Shown piece after piece: positions 1-8,363 of a stretch of DNA of 64,000 bases (position 1 is its first letter; each line of letters starts with the position of its first letter). The notes beneath the pieces were generated by a model. The model did not search any database and was not told the origin of the DNA. It was given only the letters and a program-made list of their open reading frames with translations. The DNA comes from Vibrio sp. AND4. Lineage in GTDB: Bacteria > Pseudomonadota > Gammaproteobacteria > Enterobacterales > Vibrionaceae. Both the position numbers and the translations under genes were made by a program. The stretch lies in contig NZ_ABGR01000002.1 of NCBI RefSeq assembly GCF_000171815.1, positions 124,001 to 188,000 of the forward strand, written 5' to 3'.

Positions 1-2
1 AT

Positions 3-316
3 AAGGTGTTGAAGGTAAGGACGGGTTACCATAATCGGCGCAACTATTATATTGTTCCATGGATGCTGATGCTCTCTATTCTGGCAACTTACGTTACTGT
101 TGAATCGTGGCCAGATTTCCCTATCTAGTCGAAGATGCTCATGAAACCATAGCACTTATGCAAGAATATCGAAGAACAGGGGATAGGCCATTTTATGATA
201 TTGATAAGATGGAAGCTTACCATCGAGCAATGCTCAATGAAGATGGTAGGGCAACCTTTTTCCCTTACAGGGGAGTCATTGAAATAACGTTATTCCCTCT
301 GTCAACGCCAGCTTAA
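3..316 (+). pseudogene. possible frameshifted 3' gene remnant, unknown family
   Basis: Two short open frames overlap here. Frame 3 is open from the window edge to a TAG at 126-128 and would encode a membrane-like stretch (residues YYIVPWMLMLSILATYVTV) ending WPDFPI. Frame 2 opens with GTG at 107 and runs to a stop at 314-316, reading ARFPYLVEDAHET onward as a soluble tail rich in charged residues. One extra base in the ttt-ccc run near 117-122 would join them as WPDFPYLVEDAHET. That suggests one gene tail with a -1 frameshift, or a sequencing error. I do not recognise the family, and the start lies outside the window. Either frame could also be chance. Confidence 0.3.
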
Positions 317-365
317 AATTGACCCACAAAATTTGCGCAGCCAAAAGTTCAGAGTTTATCAGCCA

Positions 366-392
366 AACAAAAAGGGGCAACGAAGGCCCCTT
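366..392 (-). terminator. rho-independent terminator of the efflux operon
   Basis: Read on the minus strand, a GGGGCC/TTCGTT/GCCCC-type hairpin (stem about 372-392) is followed directly by a T-rich tract (364-373). It lies about 20 bases past the stop of the last permease gene, as expected for the operon terminator. Confidence 0.75.
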
Positions 393-411
393 GTGTCTTT
401 GGATAACGCGG

Positions 412-1563
412 CTATCCAAGGCTCTGTGTGACTACTGGCTTAGTATGACGCTTGGCAATCCAGTAAGCTGCGACGCCCCAGAGTAACGTCAGTACCCAAA
501 GTGCAGTCCAGTATTTAGCCACTTGCTGCCACGTTGCGCCCATTTGATTAAGCGCTAAGAAACCTTTAATTGCCCATGTGCTTGGGCTTAAATCTGCAAA
601 CCAAAGCAATGGAGCAGGAATAGCCTCAACAGGCCAAATAAATCCTGCTAGGAAGATTAAGGGCATTGAGCTCACCAGCACGACTAATGTCACCAGCTCA
701 CGCCTCGGTAGCAAGAAACCCAGCCATATACCTAAACCACAGCTGCTAAGTAAGAAAGGCAGCAAGAAACTAAGCAGTTCACTCGCGTTCGCAACATGGT
801 TTACGTTCAAGCGCTCAAAGCTGAAGCCAAAATAGTAGGCGCTCAGCAGGTAGTAGATAGCGACAAAAACCAAGGTTCTTGCGAATAACAAAGCACTGGT
901 AGGGACGTGTGACCAGTAGCCCCGGCCATGACGTTGTGTGCCCGTTTGTAAGCCTATTGCCATGAGCAATGTTTGTTGAAGGATCAAAACAAATACTGCT
1001 GGTACCACGTATTCAATGTAGCCCATGGTGGGGTTAAAGGTTGGTTTCAGGTTGAGTTTGATCGCTGAGTAATCGTGGCTTGCCTGACTTAATGGTACAC
1101 CATCAATCACCATCTTGCTCACTTTTACCTCTGCACCCAGCGTACCGCCTGCTTGGGCCAAACCCTCGACAATCGTGCCATACACCAAAAAGTAAGAGGC
1201 ATCACCGGCATAGGCCAAAGTCGGGCTGCGACCAAACATCAAATCTTTATAGAAGTGTTCTGGGATCACCAAGAAACCAGTAATCTCACGGTTTAAGAAT
1301 GCTTGTTTTGCATCGGCGATGGTGTACAGGCGAGTCACTACTTTGACCTGGGGGGTAGCATCCACCATACGTTCAAGCTTTAAACTGGTTTGGCTACCGT
1401 CGAGATTCACCACCGCAATCGGCTGCTCCCTCGGGGTTTGTTGTGCGTACGGAAGAGGGTACAAAAATGAGTAAAATACCACGCCCCCAAACACGGTCAG
1501 TACCACGACAGGGTTGGTCATTACTGAGCGAAGTTCTGTTTTGATCAGTTGCCACAGTGTCAT
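412..1563 (-). CDS. ABC-2 type transporter permease (YbhR/YhhJ-like)
   Basis: This 383-residue inner-membrane protein has the ABC2_membrane_3 layout: one N-terminal TM segment (about residues 17-37), a large periplasmic domain (about 40-175), then five or six hydrophobic segments to residue 370. Proteins of this type form the membrane channel of tripartite exporters such as YbhGFSR. Its start overlaps the end of the preceding permease gene by 4 bases, so the two are translationally coupled and probably form a heterodimer. It is the last gene of a four-gene operon whose other members are a TolC-like channel, a HlyD-like adaptor and a second permease. No nucleotide-binding subunit is encoded alongside. 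The substrate cannot be read from the sequence; drugs, bile-like compounds or siderophores are possible. Confidence 0.85.
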   Translation of the reverse strand: MTLWQLIKTELRSVMTNPVVVLTVFGGVVFYSFLYPLPYAQQTPREQPIAVVNLDGSQTSLKLERMVDATPQVKVVTRLYTIADAKQAFLNREITGFLVIPEHFYKDLMFGRSPTLAYAGDASYFLVYGTIVEGLAQAGGTLGAEVKVSKMVIDGVPLSQASHDYSAIKLNLKPTFNPTMGYIEYVVPAVFVLILQQTLLMAIGLQTGTQRHGRGYWSHVPTSALLFARTLVFVAIYYLLSAYYFGFSFERLNVNHVANASELLSFLLPFLLSSCGLGIWLGFLLPRRELVTLVVLVSSMPLIFLAGFIWPVEAIPAPLLWFADLSPSTWAIKGFLALNQMGATWQQVAKYWTALWVLTLLWGVAAYWIAKRHTKPVVTQSLG

Positions 1564-2762
1564 ACTGCCTCCTGTGAAGTGTCAGCCTTATTATTCTCAG
1601 CTTTGGATACGTGATTTTGCAGAGCGGTGCGGCGATGCTTTGTCATGAGCATTGCCACCATTACTAGGGGGAGGATGTACCCAATCATAGGCCAAAGTGA
1701 GGCAATAGATTGCTCAGCACTTGCGCCGTAGCCAGCCTGATCCACTTGAACTTCTATGTAATGCGTTATAGGCAGTAAACCTCTCCATGCATGGGCGAGA
1801 GTATTCATGTCTGAAACCGGGAAGGTTATGCCCATAAACGCGAAACTCGGTGCTGTGAATGCACCAGCAAAACTCAGGGCACGTGCAGGGTCCATGGATA
1901 AGAAAAAGAACAATGCCCCCATAATGATACAAGCGATTGTCGTTACCAACTGTGCCAATAAGATCACGATGTAACTGCCTTCCATCGGCCAATCTAATAC
2001 CACATAGAACCAGATCAGGAACAGCCCACCTTGCATCATAAATACGGGAATATATTGGCAAAGAATTTTGCTTAGTCGAGAGAAGGGGCGTTGGCCCAAG
2101 AATGCAAACTTGTTGTCGCCATTACCATACAAACGAAAATGTGCAGCGAGAATCAATATGGTACCGACCACGATACAGATCTGCCATATAGCAGGCACAA
2201 CCGCTGTCACCAAGAACTGCGCGTAGTTGGTGTTACGGTTAAACAAGGCGGTGATTTGAGTTGAAACTGGCACTGCTTGACCAATGGCAGCGAGCGCTGT
2301 GGTATTGCCTTTTGCTAGATGCCCCATTGTTTCGATCTGAGCATTAAAATACCCTTGAGATTGTGCGACTGCCGAGTTGATCAACTTCGCCACCAAAATG
2401 TATTGGCTGTTGATGAAAACCGATAACTGCGGTTGACGGTGCGCGAGAATGTCTTGATCAAACTGAGGCGGAATCACGGCGTAAGCGTAGATATCGCCTT
2501 CAATCATGGCATTCTTGGCTTCTGTGGCACTGGCGTAGTGATAATCAACAGAAAGGGTAGAAGAGGCATCAAAGGACTGAATCATTTTGCGCGACAATGG
2601 GGAATGCTGCAAATCAACCACACCAATCGGGAGGTCTCTTGCAATGCCCGCGGAGAAAATACCCCACATGGTAACGGCCAACAATATCGGCACCCACGTT
2701 AAGCAAGAGAGCAACCACTTATCGTGCCGCAGGATTTGTCGTTGTGAGATTTGAATTGTCAT
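1560..2762 (-). CDS. ABC-2 type transporter permease (YbhS-like)
   Basis: This inner-membrane permease of about 400 residues has the same architecture as the gene downstream: an N-terminal TM segment after a short cytoplasmic leader, a periplasmic domain of about 170 residues, and a six-segment membrane domain. The frame is open further upstream to 2795, but the ATG at 2760-2762 (MTIQISQRQ) is the better start. It sits 16 bases after the HlyD gene's stop with an AGG-type ribosome site, while the longer version would overlap that gene. The pair of similar but non-identical permeases implies a heterodimeric membrane unit. The family normally works with an ABC ATPase, which is absent here. Confidence 0.85.
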   Translation of the reverse strand: MTIQISQRQILRHDKWLLSCLTWVPILLAVTMWGIFSAGIARDLPIGVVDLQHSPLSRKMIQSFDASSTLSVDYHYASATEAKNAMIEGDIYAYAVIPPQFDQDILAHRQPQLSVFINSQYILVAKLINSAVAQSQGYFNAQIETMGHLAKGNTTALAAIGQAVPVSTQITALFNRNTNYAQFLVTAVVPAIWQICIVVGTILILAAHFRLYGNGDNKFAFLGQRPFSRLSKILCQYIPVFMMQGGLFLIWFYVVLDWPMEGSYIVILLAQLVTTIACIIMGALFFFLSMDPARALSFAGAFTAPSFAFMGITFPVSDMNTLAHAWRGLLPITHYIEVQVDQAGYGASAEQSIASLWPMIGYILPLVMVAMLMTKHRRTALQNHVSKAENNKADTSQEAV

Positions 2763-2778
2763 AGCTATACCTAGGTGA

Positions 2779-3759
2779 TTACAGCTCAACCACAAGGCTC
2801 ATGCCCATTCGAAGTTCAGGCTCTGGTTGGATAGGGCGAGCTTCAACTTCGAAAGTACGAAGGTCAAACCCTTTCGAGGCGTCGGTTGCCCGCCATGTTG
2901 CAAAATCTCCCATGACAGCGATATGCGTCACTTTAAACTCAACGTCTTTGTCTAATGCGGGTAGGTAAGCTTTGAAGGTGTCGCCTTTAGTAAAGTGCTG
3001 GAGCAAATCTTCACGAACGTTAAGCGTCGCCCAAGAGTCTTGTGTATCGATCACAGTAACAACGGGAAAACCTTGAGGAGAAAGCTCTCCACTTTTCAGT
3101 AGTACTTGAGATACTTCACCATCAAACCAACTGTAGATCTTGGTATCTTGTGCGTACGCTTCTACTTCGGCGACGGCGCCTGCTGCCATACGCGCTTTCT
3201 CTGCTGCGGCAATTTTGGTTTCGCTACGGGCGCCTTCTTTCGCCATTTCGTACATCTGAAATGCTGCGCTTTCTGTGTATTTAGAAGCTTGCCATTGGGT
3301 CCTTGCTTCATCACGTTTTTGCTCTGCAACCACGCCATCTTTATACAAGTTGTTGACCCGTTGGTAGGTTTTTTCCATTAAATTCGCAGCGGATTTTGCT
3401 TTCAACCATTGGTCTTTAGCGGCTTGGATCTGTTGCTCACGGGCGCCTTTTTCTGCTTCTAATGCCAAGGCTCCGGCGGCTTTTTCACCGGCTTTCGCTT
3501 GCTCGAGTTTTGCTTCAATTTCTGGACTATGAAGAGTAAAAATTAATTGCCCTTTTTCAACGTTGTCGCCTTTACGCACCATGACCTCGTCGATACGGCC
3601 AGGGACTTTAGAAGAGATGCTGTATTGCTGTGCTTCAATCAAACCTTGTAAGCGAGCAGGTTCCGGCTGATACGCTCGGTAAAACTGATAGCCAACCCAA
3701 GAAGCGACACCCAAAGCACAAAGTGAAAGTAAAACGGGTTTTAAAGATTTTGCTGCCAT
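2779..3759 (-). CDS. HlyD-family periplasmic adaptor (membrane fusion) protein
   Basis: This 326-residue protein has an N-terminal membrane anchor (about residues 8-25). A biotinyl-lipoyl half follows with the typical reading GRIDEVMVRKGDNVEKGQLI. Next comes a long Ala/Glu/Lys-rich coiled-coil hairpin (about 75-200), then the second lipoyl half and a beta-barrel segment. It matches YbhG/YhiI-type adaptors that bridge inner-membrane permeases to a TolC-like channel across the periplasm. It starts 3 bases after the stop of the TolC-like gene and precedes the two permease genes, so the operon order is channel, adaptor, permease, permease. Confidence 0.9.
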   Translation of the reverse strand: MAAKSLKPVLLSLCALGVASWVGYQFYRAYQPEPARLQGLIEAQQYSISSKVPGRIDEVMVRKGDNVEKGQLIFTLHSPEIEAKLEQAKAGEKAAGALALEAEKGAREQQIQAAKDQWLKAKSAANLMEKTYQRVNNLYKDGVVAEQKRDEARTQWQASKYTESAAFQMYEMAKEGARSETKIAAAEKARMAAGAVAEVEAYAQDTKIYSWFDGEVSQVLLKSGELSPQGFPVVTVIDTQDSWATLNVREDLLQHFTKGDTFKAYLPALDKDVEFKVTHIAVMGDFATWRATDASKGFDLRTFEVEARPIQPEPELRMGMSLVVEL

Positions 3760-3762
3760 GTC

Positions 3763-5178
3763 TTATTTTGCCTCTTTGGGTGTTGATGTTGGAACGTAAG
3801 CGGTGTTTTGGTACTGAGCGAAGCTGTTCATTTCGCTGCTCAGTGCTAACAGTTTGGTTAAAGATATCAGATAACGAAAACGTGCCGCCGATTGCTGTGT
3901 TTCCACACTTGCGACATAGAGTTGGGCGTCGACCACATCCAAAGATGAAGACAAGCCTTGAGTGAAGGCTTTCTCACGCAGACGAAGGTTCTCATTAGCC
4001 AGTGAAATACTGGAATCCAGACCTTGCACCTCATCAACGGCTTGTTGTGCTTCTAAATAGGTTTTTTGTACCAGAAGGGATAAGTCTTGTGTCGCTTGTG
4101 ATTTCAGCGCGTCGACTTGGGTGACCATACTCTGTGCGGCTTTCACTTTTTCGCTGCGCCCTGTGGACTCCATCAGTGGGATATTTACGCCCACACCCAC
4201 TAGCCAATCTGGTTTCATTTGGCTGGCAAGCGAGTCATCCTCGTACAGGCTATAGTCACCGTATAGATACACTTCTGGGTAGTATTTGCCTTTCTCTGCC
4301 TTGATTAAGTTGGATGCTTGCTTATGCTTGGCATCCAACAAATCTAAACCAGGGTAGGTCAGCAGGGTTTGGTCAACAAACGCGCTCAAGGGGGGCAAGC
4401 TACTATTGATAAACAAAGTCTCTGATGGCTCTACGATATCGTCTTGCGCCAAGATTTTGCTAAGCGCGGCTTGAGCAATACTTAGGTCACTCGTAGCTTT
4501 GCGTGTATCGACCTTAGCTTTGTCTAATGACGCCTCGGCTTGAAGGCGTTCAACACGGGCGATTTGGCCTTGTTCTTCCATCTTTATTGCAAAATCACGG
4601 TGTTTGATTAAACCTTTCTCGACTGCTTGGCGTGTGGCCAATACTTCTTTGGCTAGGACAACGGAGAAGTAGTATTTGGATAGATCTTCAAAGCGCGCTT
4701 GTTGCTCCATCGCGAGTTGGCTTTTGGCCTCGTCAGTTTTGCCTTCCGCTGCGGCTTGTGCTGCGTTGATTCGACCCCCGGTAAAAATCGGCCAGATGGC
4801 GCGAATGGAAGAAGAGAAGATATCACGTTCAGAAATGGTTGAAGTCGTATTTGACAAAGCACTGAAAATAGGTTGGAAAACAGGTGGAACACTAATGTGC
4901 TGCCCAGTACTGTCTAACAACTGCTGACCAGAAACGGTCACATCGGTATCTAAACGTGTGTAATTTGCGCCAAGAGTGACTTGTGGCAAATTGAGGTTAT
5001 CGGTCGCACTTTGTTGGTATTCATAGCTTTCGACATTGGCTCGTTGTGCTTTGAGGGAATAGTTGTTCTGTAATAACAGATCCCAAGCATCAGTAAATGT
5101 GATAGGAGCCGAGTGACAAGCAAGAGATATCGAGCTGCTCAGAAGGCCCAAAATCCAGAATGTTCCGGTTTTTTTCAT
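3763..5178 (-). CDS. TolC-family outer-membrane efflux channel
   Basis: This 471-residue protein has a signal peptide (cleavage near residue 23, after LACHSA) and two outer-membrane-efflux (OEP) repeats. The long helical segments are rich in Ala, Gln and Lys, as in TolC, CusC and OprM. No lipobox cysteine is placed for lipidation, so it is TolC-like and not OprM-like. It is the first gene of the operon and would be the exit duct for the adaptor and permeases downstream. A pair of overlapping palindromes just upstream of its start is a plausible repressor site. Its substrate is unknown. Confidence 0.88.
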   Translation of the reverse strand: MKKTGTFWILGLLSSSISLACHSAPITFTDAWDLLLQNNYSLKAQRANVESYEYQQSATDNLNLPQVTLGANYTRLDTDVTVSGQQLLDSTGQHISVPPVFQPIFSALSNTTSTISERDIFSSSIRAIWPIFTGGRINAAQAAAEGKTDEAKSQLAMEQQARFEDLSKYYFSVVLAKEVLATRQAVEKGLIKHRDFAIKMEEQGQIARVERLQAEASLDKAKVDTRKATSDLSIAQAALSKILAQDDIVEPSETLFINSSLPPLSAFVDQTLLTYPGLDLLDAKHKQASNLIKAEKGKYYPEVYLYGDYSLYEDDSLASQMKPDWLVGVGVNIPLMESTGRSEKVKAAQSMVTQVDALKSQATQDLSLLVQKTYLEAQQAVDEVQGLDSSISLANENLRLREKAFTQGLSSSLDVVDAQLYVASVETQQSAARFRYLISLTKLLALSSEMNSFAQYQNTAYVPTSTPKEAK

Positions 5179-5194
5179 AGTGGTTGCTTTATTT

Positions 5195-5220
5195 TTAGAG
5201 TACCAACTCTAATATAGAGT
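5195..5220 (-). promoter_or_regulatory. overlapping TAGAGT/ACTCTA palindromes, candidate operator
   Basis: TTAGAGT (5195-5201), spacer ACCA, ACTCTAA (5206-5212) is a perfect 7+7 inverted repeat. The second arm also pairs with TAGAGT at 5215-5220, giving ACTCTA-ATA-TAGAGT. Three alternating half-sites lie 17-42 bases before the start of the efflux operon, where a TetR- or MarR-type repressor often binds. No regulator gene is adjacent, so the cognate protein is unknown. Confidence 0.45.
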
Positions 5221-6103
5221 ATTCATCGGATGGTGTTAAGTGGTTAGAACAAAGAATTGTTGGAAAAATGTTGCGTATAGCTAGTCTGTGAATTTTCGGC
5301 ACAAGTGTTAATGACAAATCGGCGGCAAACTGGTTTGTTAATTGTTCAAACTCTCGTGTCCTATTGATTTTTATAGTATAAGCTGGAAAATTTAATCGCG
5401 CCTCAATAAGGGTGAAATTTGCTGTGATCCTGTTCAAGGTTCAAGTGGCAATTTGTGTTTGATAATGAATAACATCAAAACATGTTTGAGCGAGAAAGAG
5501 AATAGGATGAGCTTTTGATATCTCACCTCGGCAATAAGTATGTGAAGTCAGGATGAAATGGGTGTGGCGCACGGAAATGCAGAATACAGGCACAAAAGTG
5601 ACAGGGTAGCGCAATGTTGTTTGGATACACGACGGCACAAATGCAACCTACCACACATTACTCATGTAATGGATTGCAAATTCGAACAATCATTCCTCGG
5701 TCTAGAGCTTTTACTTGAATTGTTGCTGTCAAGATACGCAGTCTTTATTTTCAATTATTCAACAGCTTATGTCATTTTGTGTAAATTATTTAAACGTTTG
5801 CACTACCAAGTGTTGATGTAAATCAAATAGTCGTAGACAATACGTCCCCGTGTCGGAAATCTCATTCTTTCCGTGGAGTCCGAAATGGTACTCTAAAGAC
5901 ATGAGCGACCTGAATCCGACGTCATTATTGCAAGCTTAGCCTCATTAAAGCCTGAGTAAATGCCGATGTTTGGGTCTATAGGCCTTACCTATCAACGTAA
6001 TAGGTAAGACCAATTTTCTATTTTGGGGTGCCATTGATAGGGTTGGCTCAATCCTTTAGCCGTATCCGGGCACACAATAAGTACCTCGTTTTTAAAGGGA
6101 AAG
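5221..6103. other. long intergenic region between divergent efflux and zwf operons
   Basis: These 880 bases carry no convincing gene; the short ORFs at 5195-5437, 5441-5638 and 5558-5821 lack ribosome sites and look like chance. The left part is AT-rich and should hold the efflux promoter. The right part, from about 5840, holds the structured leader of zwf, listed separately. Confidence 0.6.
5852..6020 (+). promoter_or_regulatory. structured 5' leader of zwf, possible attenuator or sRNA
   Basis: GTCGGA (5852-5857) can pair with TCCGAC (5915-5920) and encloses a CGGAAA...TTTCCG hairpin. Further on, CTTACCTAT (5984-5992) and ATAGGTAAG (6000-6008) form a perfect 9-bp hairpin with a 7-base loop. 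A T-rich stretch (6013-6023) follows, resembling a weak intrinsic terminator 95 bases before zwf. This could be a regulated leader or a separate short RNA. I cannot match it to a named riboswitch. Confidence 0.35.
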
Positions 6104-7609
6104 ATGATGGTAATACCAGAAAACAGCAGCATCGTTATTTTTGGTGCTTCAGGTGATCTTACATATCGTAAGTTAATTCCTGCTCTATACCACCTCTATG
6201 CGAACAAACAGCTTCCAGAGAATTTTGCCATTCTTGGCGTTAGTCGCACTGAATACAGCGACGATTCTTACCGAGAAAAGCTGAAGAAATCGCTTCAGGA
6301 AATGGAGAAAACCGAGCCAGAAACGCTTAATGCATTTATCAACCACCTGCATTACCAAGCAATCAATACTTCTGACACACAAGATTACAGCAAGTTGGTG
6401 ACTCGATTAGACCAACTTGCCGATAAGTACCAATTCGAACAGCGTAATACGCTTTTCTATCTTGCAACGCCACCAAGCCTTTACAGCGTGATCCCTGCGA
6501 GTCTTGCAGCACATGGTCTGAATAAGGAAGAAGATGGTTGGAAACGTCTGATCATTGAAAAGCCATTCGGTTATGATCTTGAATCAGCGCGCACGCTAGA
6601 CAAAGAAATCCACGAACACTTCCAAGAACATCAGATTTACCGTATCGATCATTACCTTGGTAAAGAGACGGTTCAGAACCTGCTTGTCCTTCGTTTTTCT
6701 AACGCGATGTTTGAGCCGCTGTGGAACCGTAACTTCATTGATTACGTGGAAATCACAGGCGCGGAATTCTTAGGCGTAGAAGAGCGTGGTGGTTACTACG
6801 ACGGCTCTGGTGCAGTGCGTGACATGTTCCAAAATCACCTGTTGCAAGTGCTAGCAATGGTAGGCATGGAGCCGCCAGCGCAGATCAATGCAGACGCCAT
6901 GCGTGATGAGGTTGTAAAGGTGCTTCAGTGCCTTAAACCTCTGGATGAGAATGCTCTACGTAACGACCTTGTACTCGGTCAGTACACGGCATCGGACGTT
7001 CGTGGTCAGCACCTCCCGGGTTACCGTGAAGAAAACGGTGTAGCAGATGATTCTCGCACTGAGACATACATTGGTCTAAAAGCTTATATCAACAACTGGC
7101 GTTGGAATGGCGTGCCGTTCTACGTTCGTACAGGCAAGCGTCTACCGACTCGCGTCACCGAAGTGGTTATCCATTTTAAACAGACGCCACATCCGGTGTT
7201 TGGTCAAAACGCACCAGAGAACAAGTTGATTATTCGTATTCAACCAGACGAAGGCATCCAAATGAGCTTTGGTCTGAAAGAGCCGGGGGCAGGTTTTAAA
7301 GCGAAGGAAGTGAAGATGAACTTCCACTACGCTGATCTGCCAGAAACCCAAATGCTGACGGCTTATGAGCGTCTGCTTCTCGATGCCTTAAACGGGGATG
7401 CGACGCTATTTGCTCGTAGCGATGCGGTTGAAGCTTGTTGGAAATACGTGCAACCGATTTTAGATTTCAAGCAAGACCCACACGCGCTATTTGGTTACGC
7501 TTGTGGCACTTGGGGACCAAAAGAAGCGGACGTCTTGCTACAGCGAGCTAACCGCGCATGGCGTTTCCCTTGTAAAAACCTAACAGACACGGACTACTGC
7601 GAACTATGA
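6104..7609 (+). CDS. zwf: glucose-6-phosphate 1-dehydrogenase
   Basis: This 501-residue cytosolic enzyme oxidises glucose-6-phosphate to 6-phosphogluconolactone with NADP+, feeding the oxidative pentose phosphate and Entner-Doudoroff routes. The nucleotide-binding motif [11 protein letters not shown] lies at residues 15-25, and the family signature RIDHYLGKE, with substrate-binding Lys and His, is near residue 180. The length matches the bacterial family. Two ATGs in a row (6104 and 6107) follow the ribosome site AAGGGA; either may be used. The stop overlaps the pgl start by 4 bases, so translation is coupled. A long structured leader precedes it. Confidence 0.97.
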   Translation: MMVIPENSSIVIFGASGDLTYRKLIPALYHLYANKQLPENFAILGVSRTEYSDDSYREKLKKSLQEMEKTEPETLNAFINHLHYQAINTSDTQDYSKLVTRLDQLADKYQFEQRNTLFYLATPPSLYSVIPASLAAHGLNKEEDGWKRLIIEKPFGYDLESARTLDKEIHEHFQEHQIYRIDHYLGKETVQNLLVLRFSNAMFEPLWNRNFIDYVEITGAEFLGVEERGGYYDGSGAVRDMFQNHLLQVLAMVGMEPPAQINADAMRDEVVKVLQCLKPLDENALRNDLVLGQYTASDVRGQHLPGYREENGVADDSRTETYIGLKAYINNWRWNGVPFYVRTGKRLPTRVTEVVIHFKQTPHPVFGQNAPENKLIIRIQPDEGIQMSFGLKEPGAGFKAKEVKMNFHYADLPETQMLTAYERLLLDALNGDATLFARSDAVEACWKYVQPILDFKQDPHALFGYACGTWGPKEADVLLQRANRAWRFPCKNLTDTDYCEL

Positions 7610-8322
7610 TCAACCACAAGATCTACCAAACAGCAGAGCAGGTAGTAGAAAGCCTTGCTAACGATATGAAAGCGTTTAGCGAAATGGGCCGACCTGTTCA
7701 CATCTCTCTTTCTGGCGGCAGCACACCTAAAATGCTGTTTAAACTTCTGGCAACAGACGCTTATGCGACATCAATTCAGTGGCAAAACCTACACTTCTGG
7801 TGGGGTGATGAACGCTGTGTTGCGCCAGATGATGCGGAAAGCAACTATGGCGAGGCCAATGCGCTACTTTTTACGCAGGTAAAAATCCCTGCTGAGAACA
7901 TCCACCGCATCCGTGGTGAAGAGGAGCCAAAAGCAGAAGCAGAGCGCTTTGCAAAAGAGATGAGCGATGTGATTCCAACTGAAAATGGCACCCCTGTGTT
8001 TGATTGGATCTTGCTTGGCGTTGGTGCAGATGGTCATACCGCATCACTGTTTCCTGGTCAGACAAATTACGATGATGAGAACCTATCCGTATTGGCTTCT
8101 CATCCTGAATCTGGTCAGATTCGCGTATCGAAGACGGCACGCGTGCTAGAAGCGGCGAAGCGCATCAGTTACTTAGTACTCGGTGCGGGTAAAGCAGACA
8201 TTATCGAAGAGATAAATAGCTCACCAGCCCCTGTACTTCCATATCCGGCAGCAAAGATCCAAGCAAAAGCGGGTCTGACGGAATGGTATTTAGATTTAGA
8301 CGCAGCGGCCAAAATCGCTTAA
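7606..8322 (+). CDS. pgl: 6-phosphogluconolactonase
   Basis: This 238-residue cytosolic enzyme of the SugE/DevB (NagB-like) family hydrolyses 6-phosphogluconolactone to 6-phosphogluconate. Seen in the sequence are the sugar-phosphate loop [12 protein letters not shown] near residue 35, the WWGDERCV motif near residue 65, and [12 protein letters not shown] near residue 142. It is the middle gene of zwf-pgl-gnd: its ATG overlaps the zwf stop, and gnd begins 41 bases later. The gene order follows the metabolic order of the three oxidative steps. Confidence 0.96.
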   Translation: MINHKIYQTAEQVVESLANDMKAFSEMGRPVHISLSGGSTPKMLFKLLATDAYATSIQWQNLHFWWGDERCVAPDDAESNYGEANALLFTQVKIPAENIHRIRGEEEPKAEAERFAKEMSDVIPTENGTPVFDWILLGVGADGHTASLFPGQTNYDDENLSVLASHPESGQIRVSKTARVLEAAKRISYLVLGAGKADIIEEINSSPAPVLPYPAAKIQAKAGLTEWYLDLDAAAKIA

Positions 8323-8363
8323 TGCGGTCGCTGGTCGAATAAAAGACAATTTGGAGAGAAACA

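Noticed and set aside
5558..5821. 87-residue ORF in the zwf upstream region
   Set aside because: No ribosome site and no recognisable domain; the AT-rich hydrophobic tail looks like chance.
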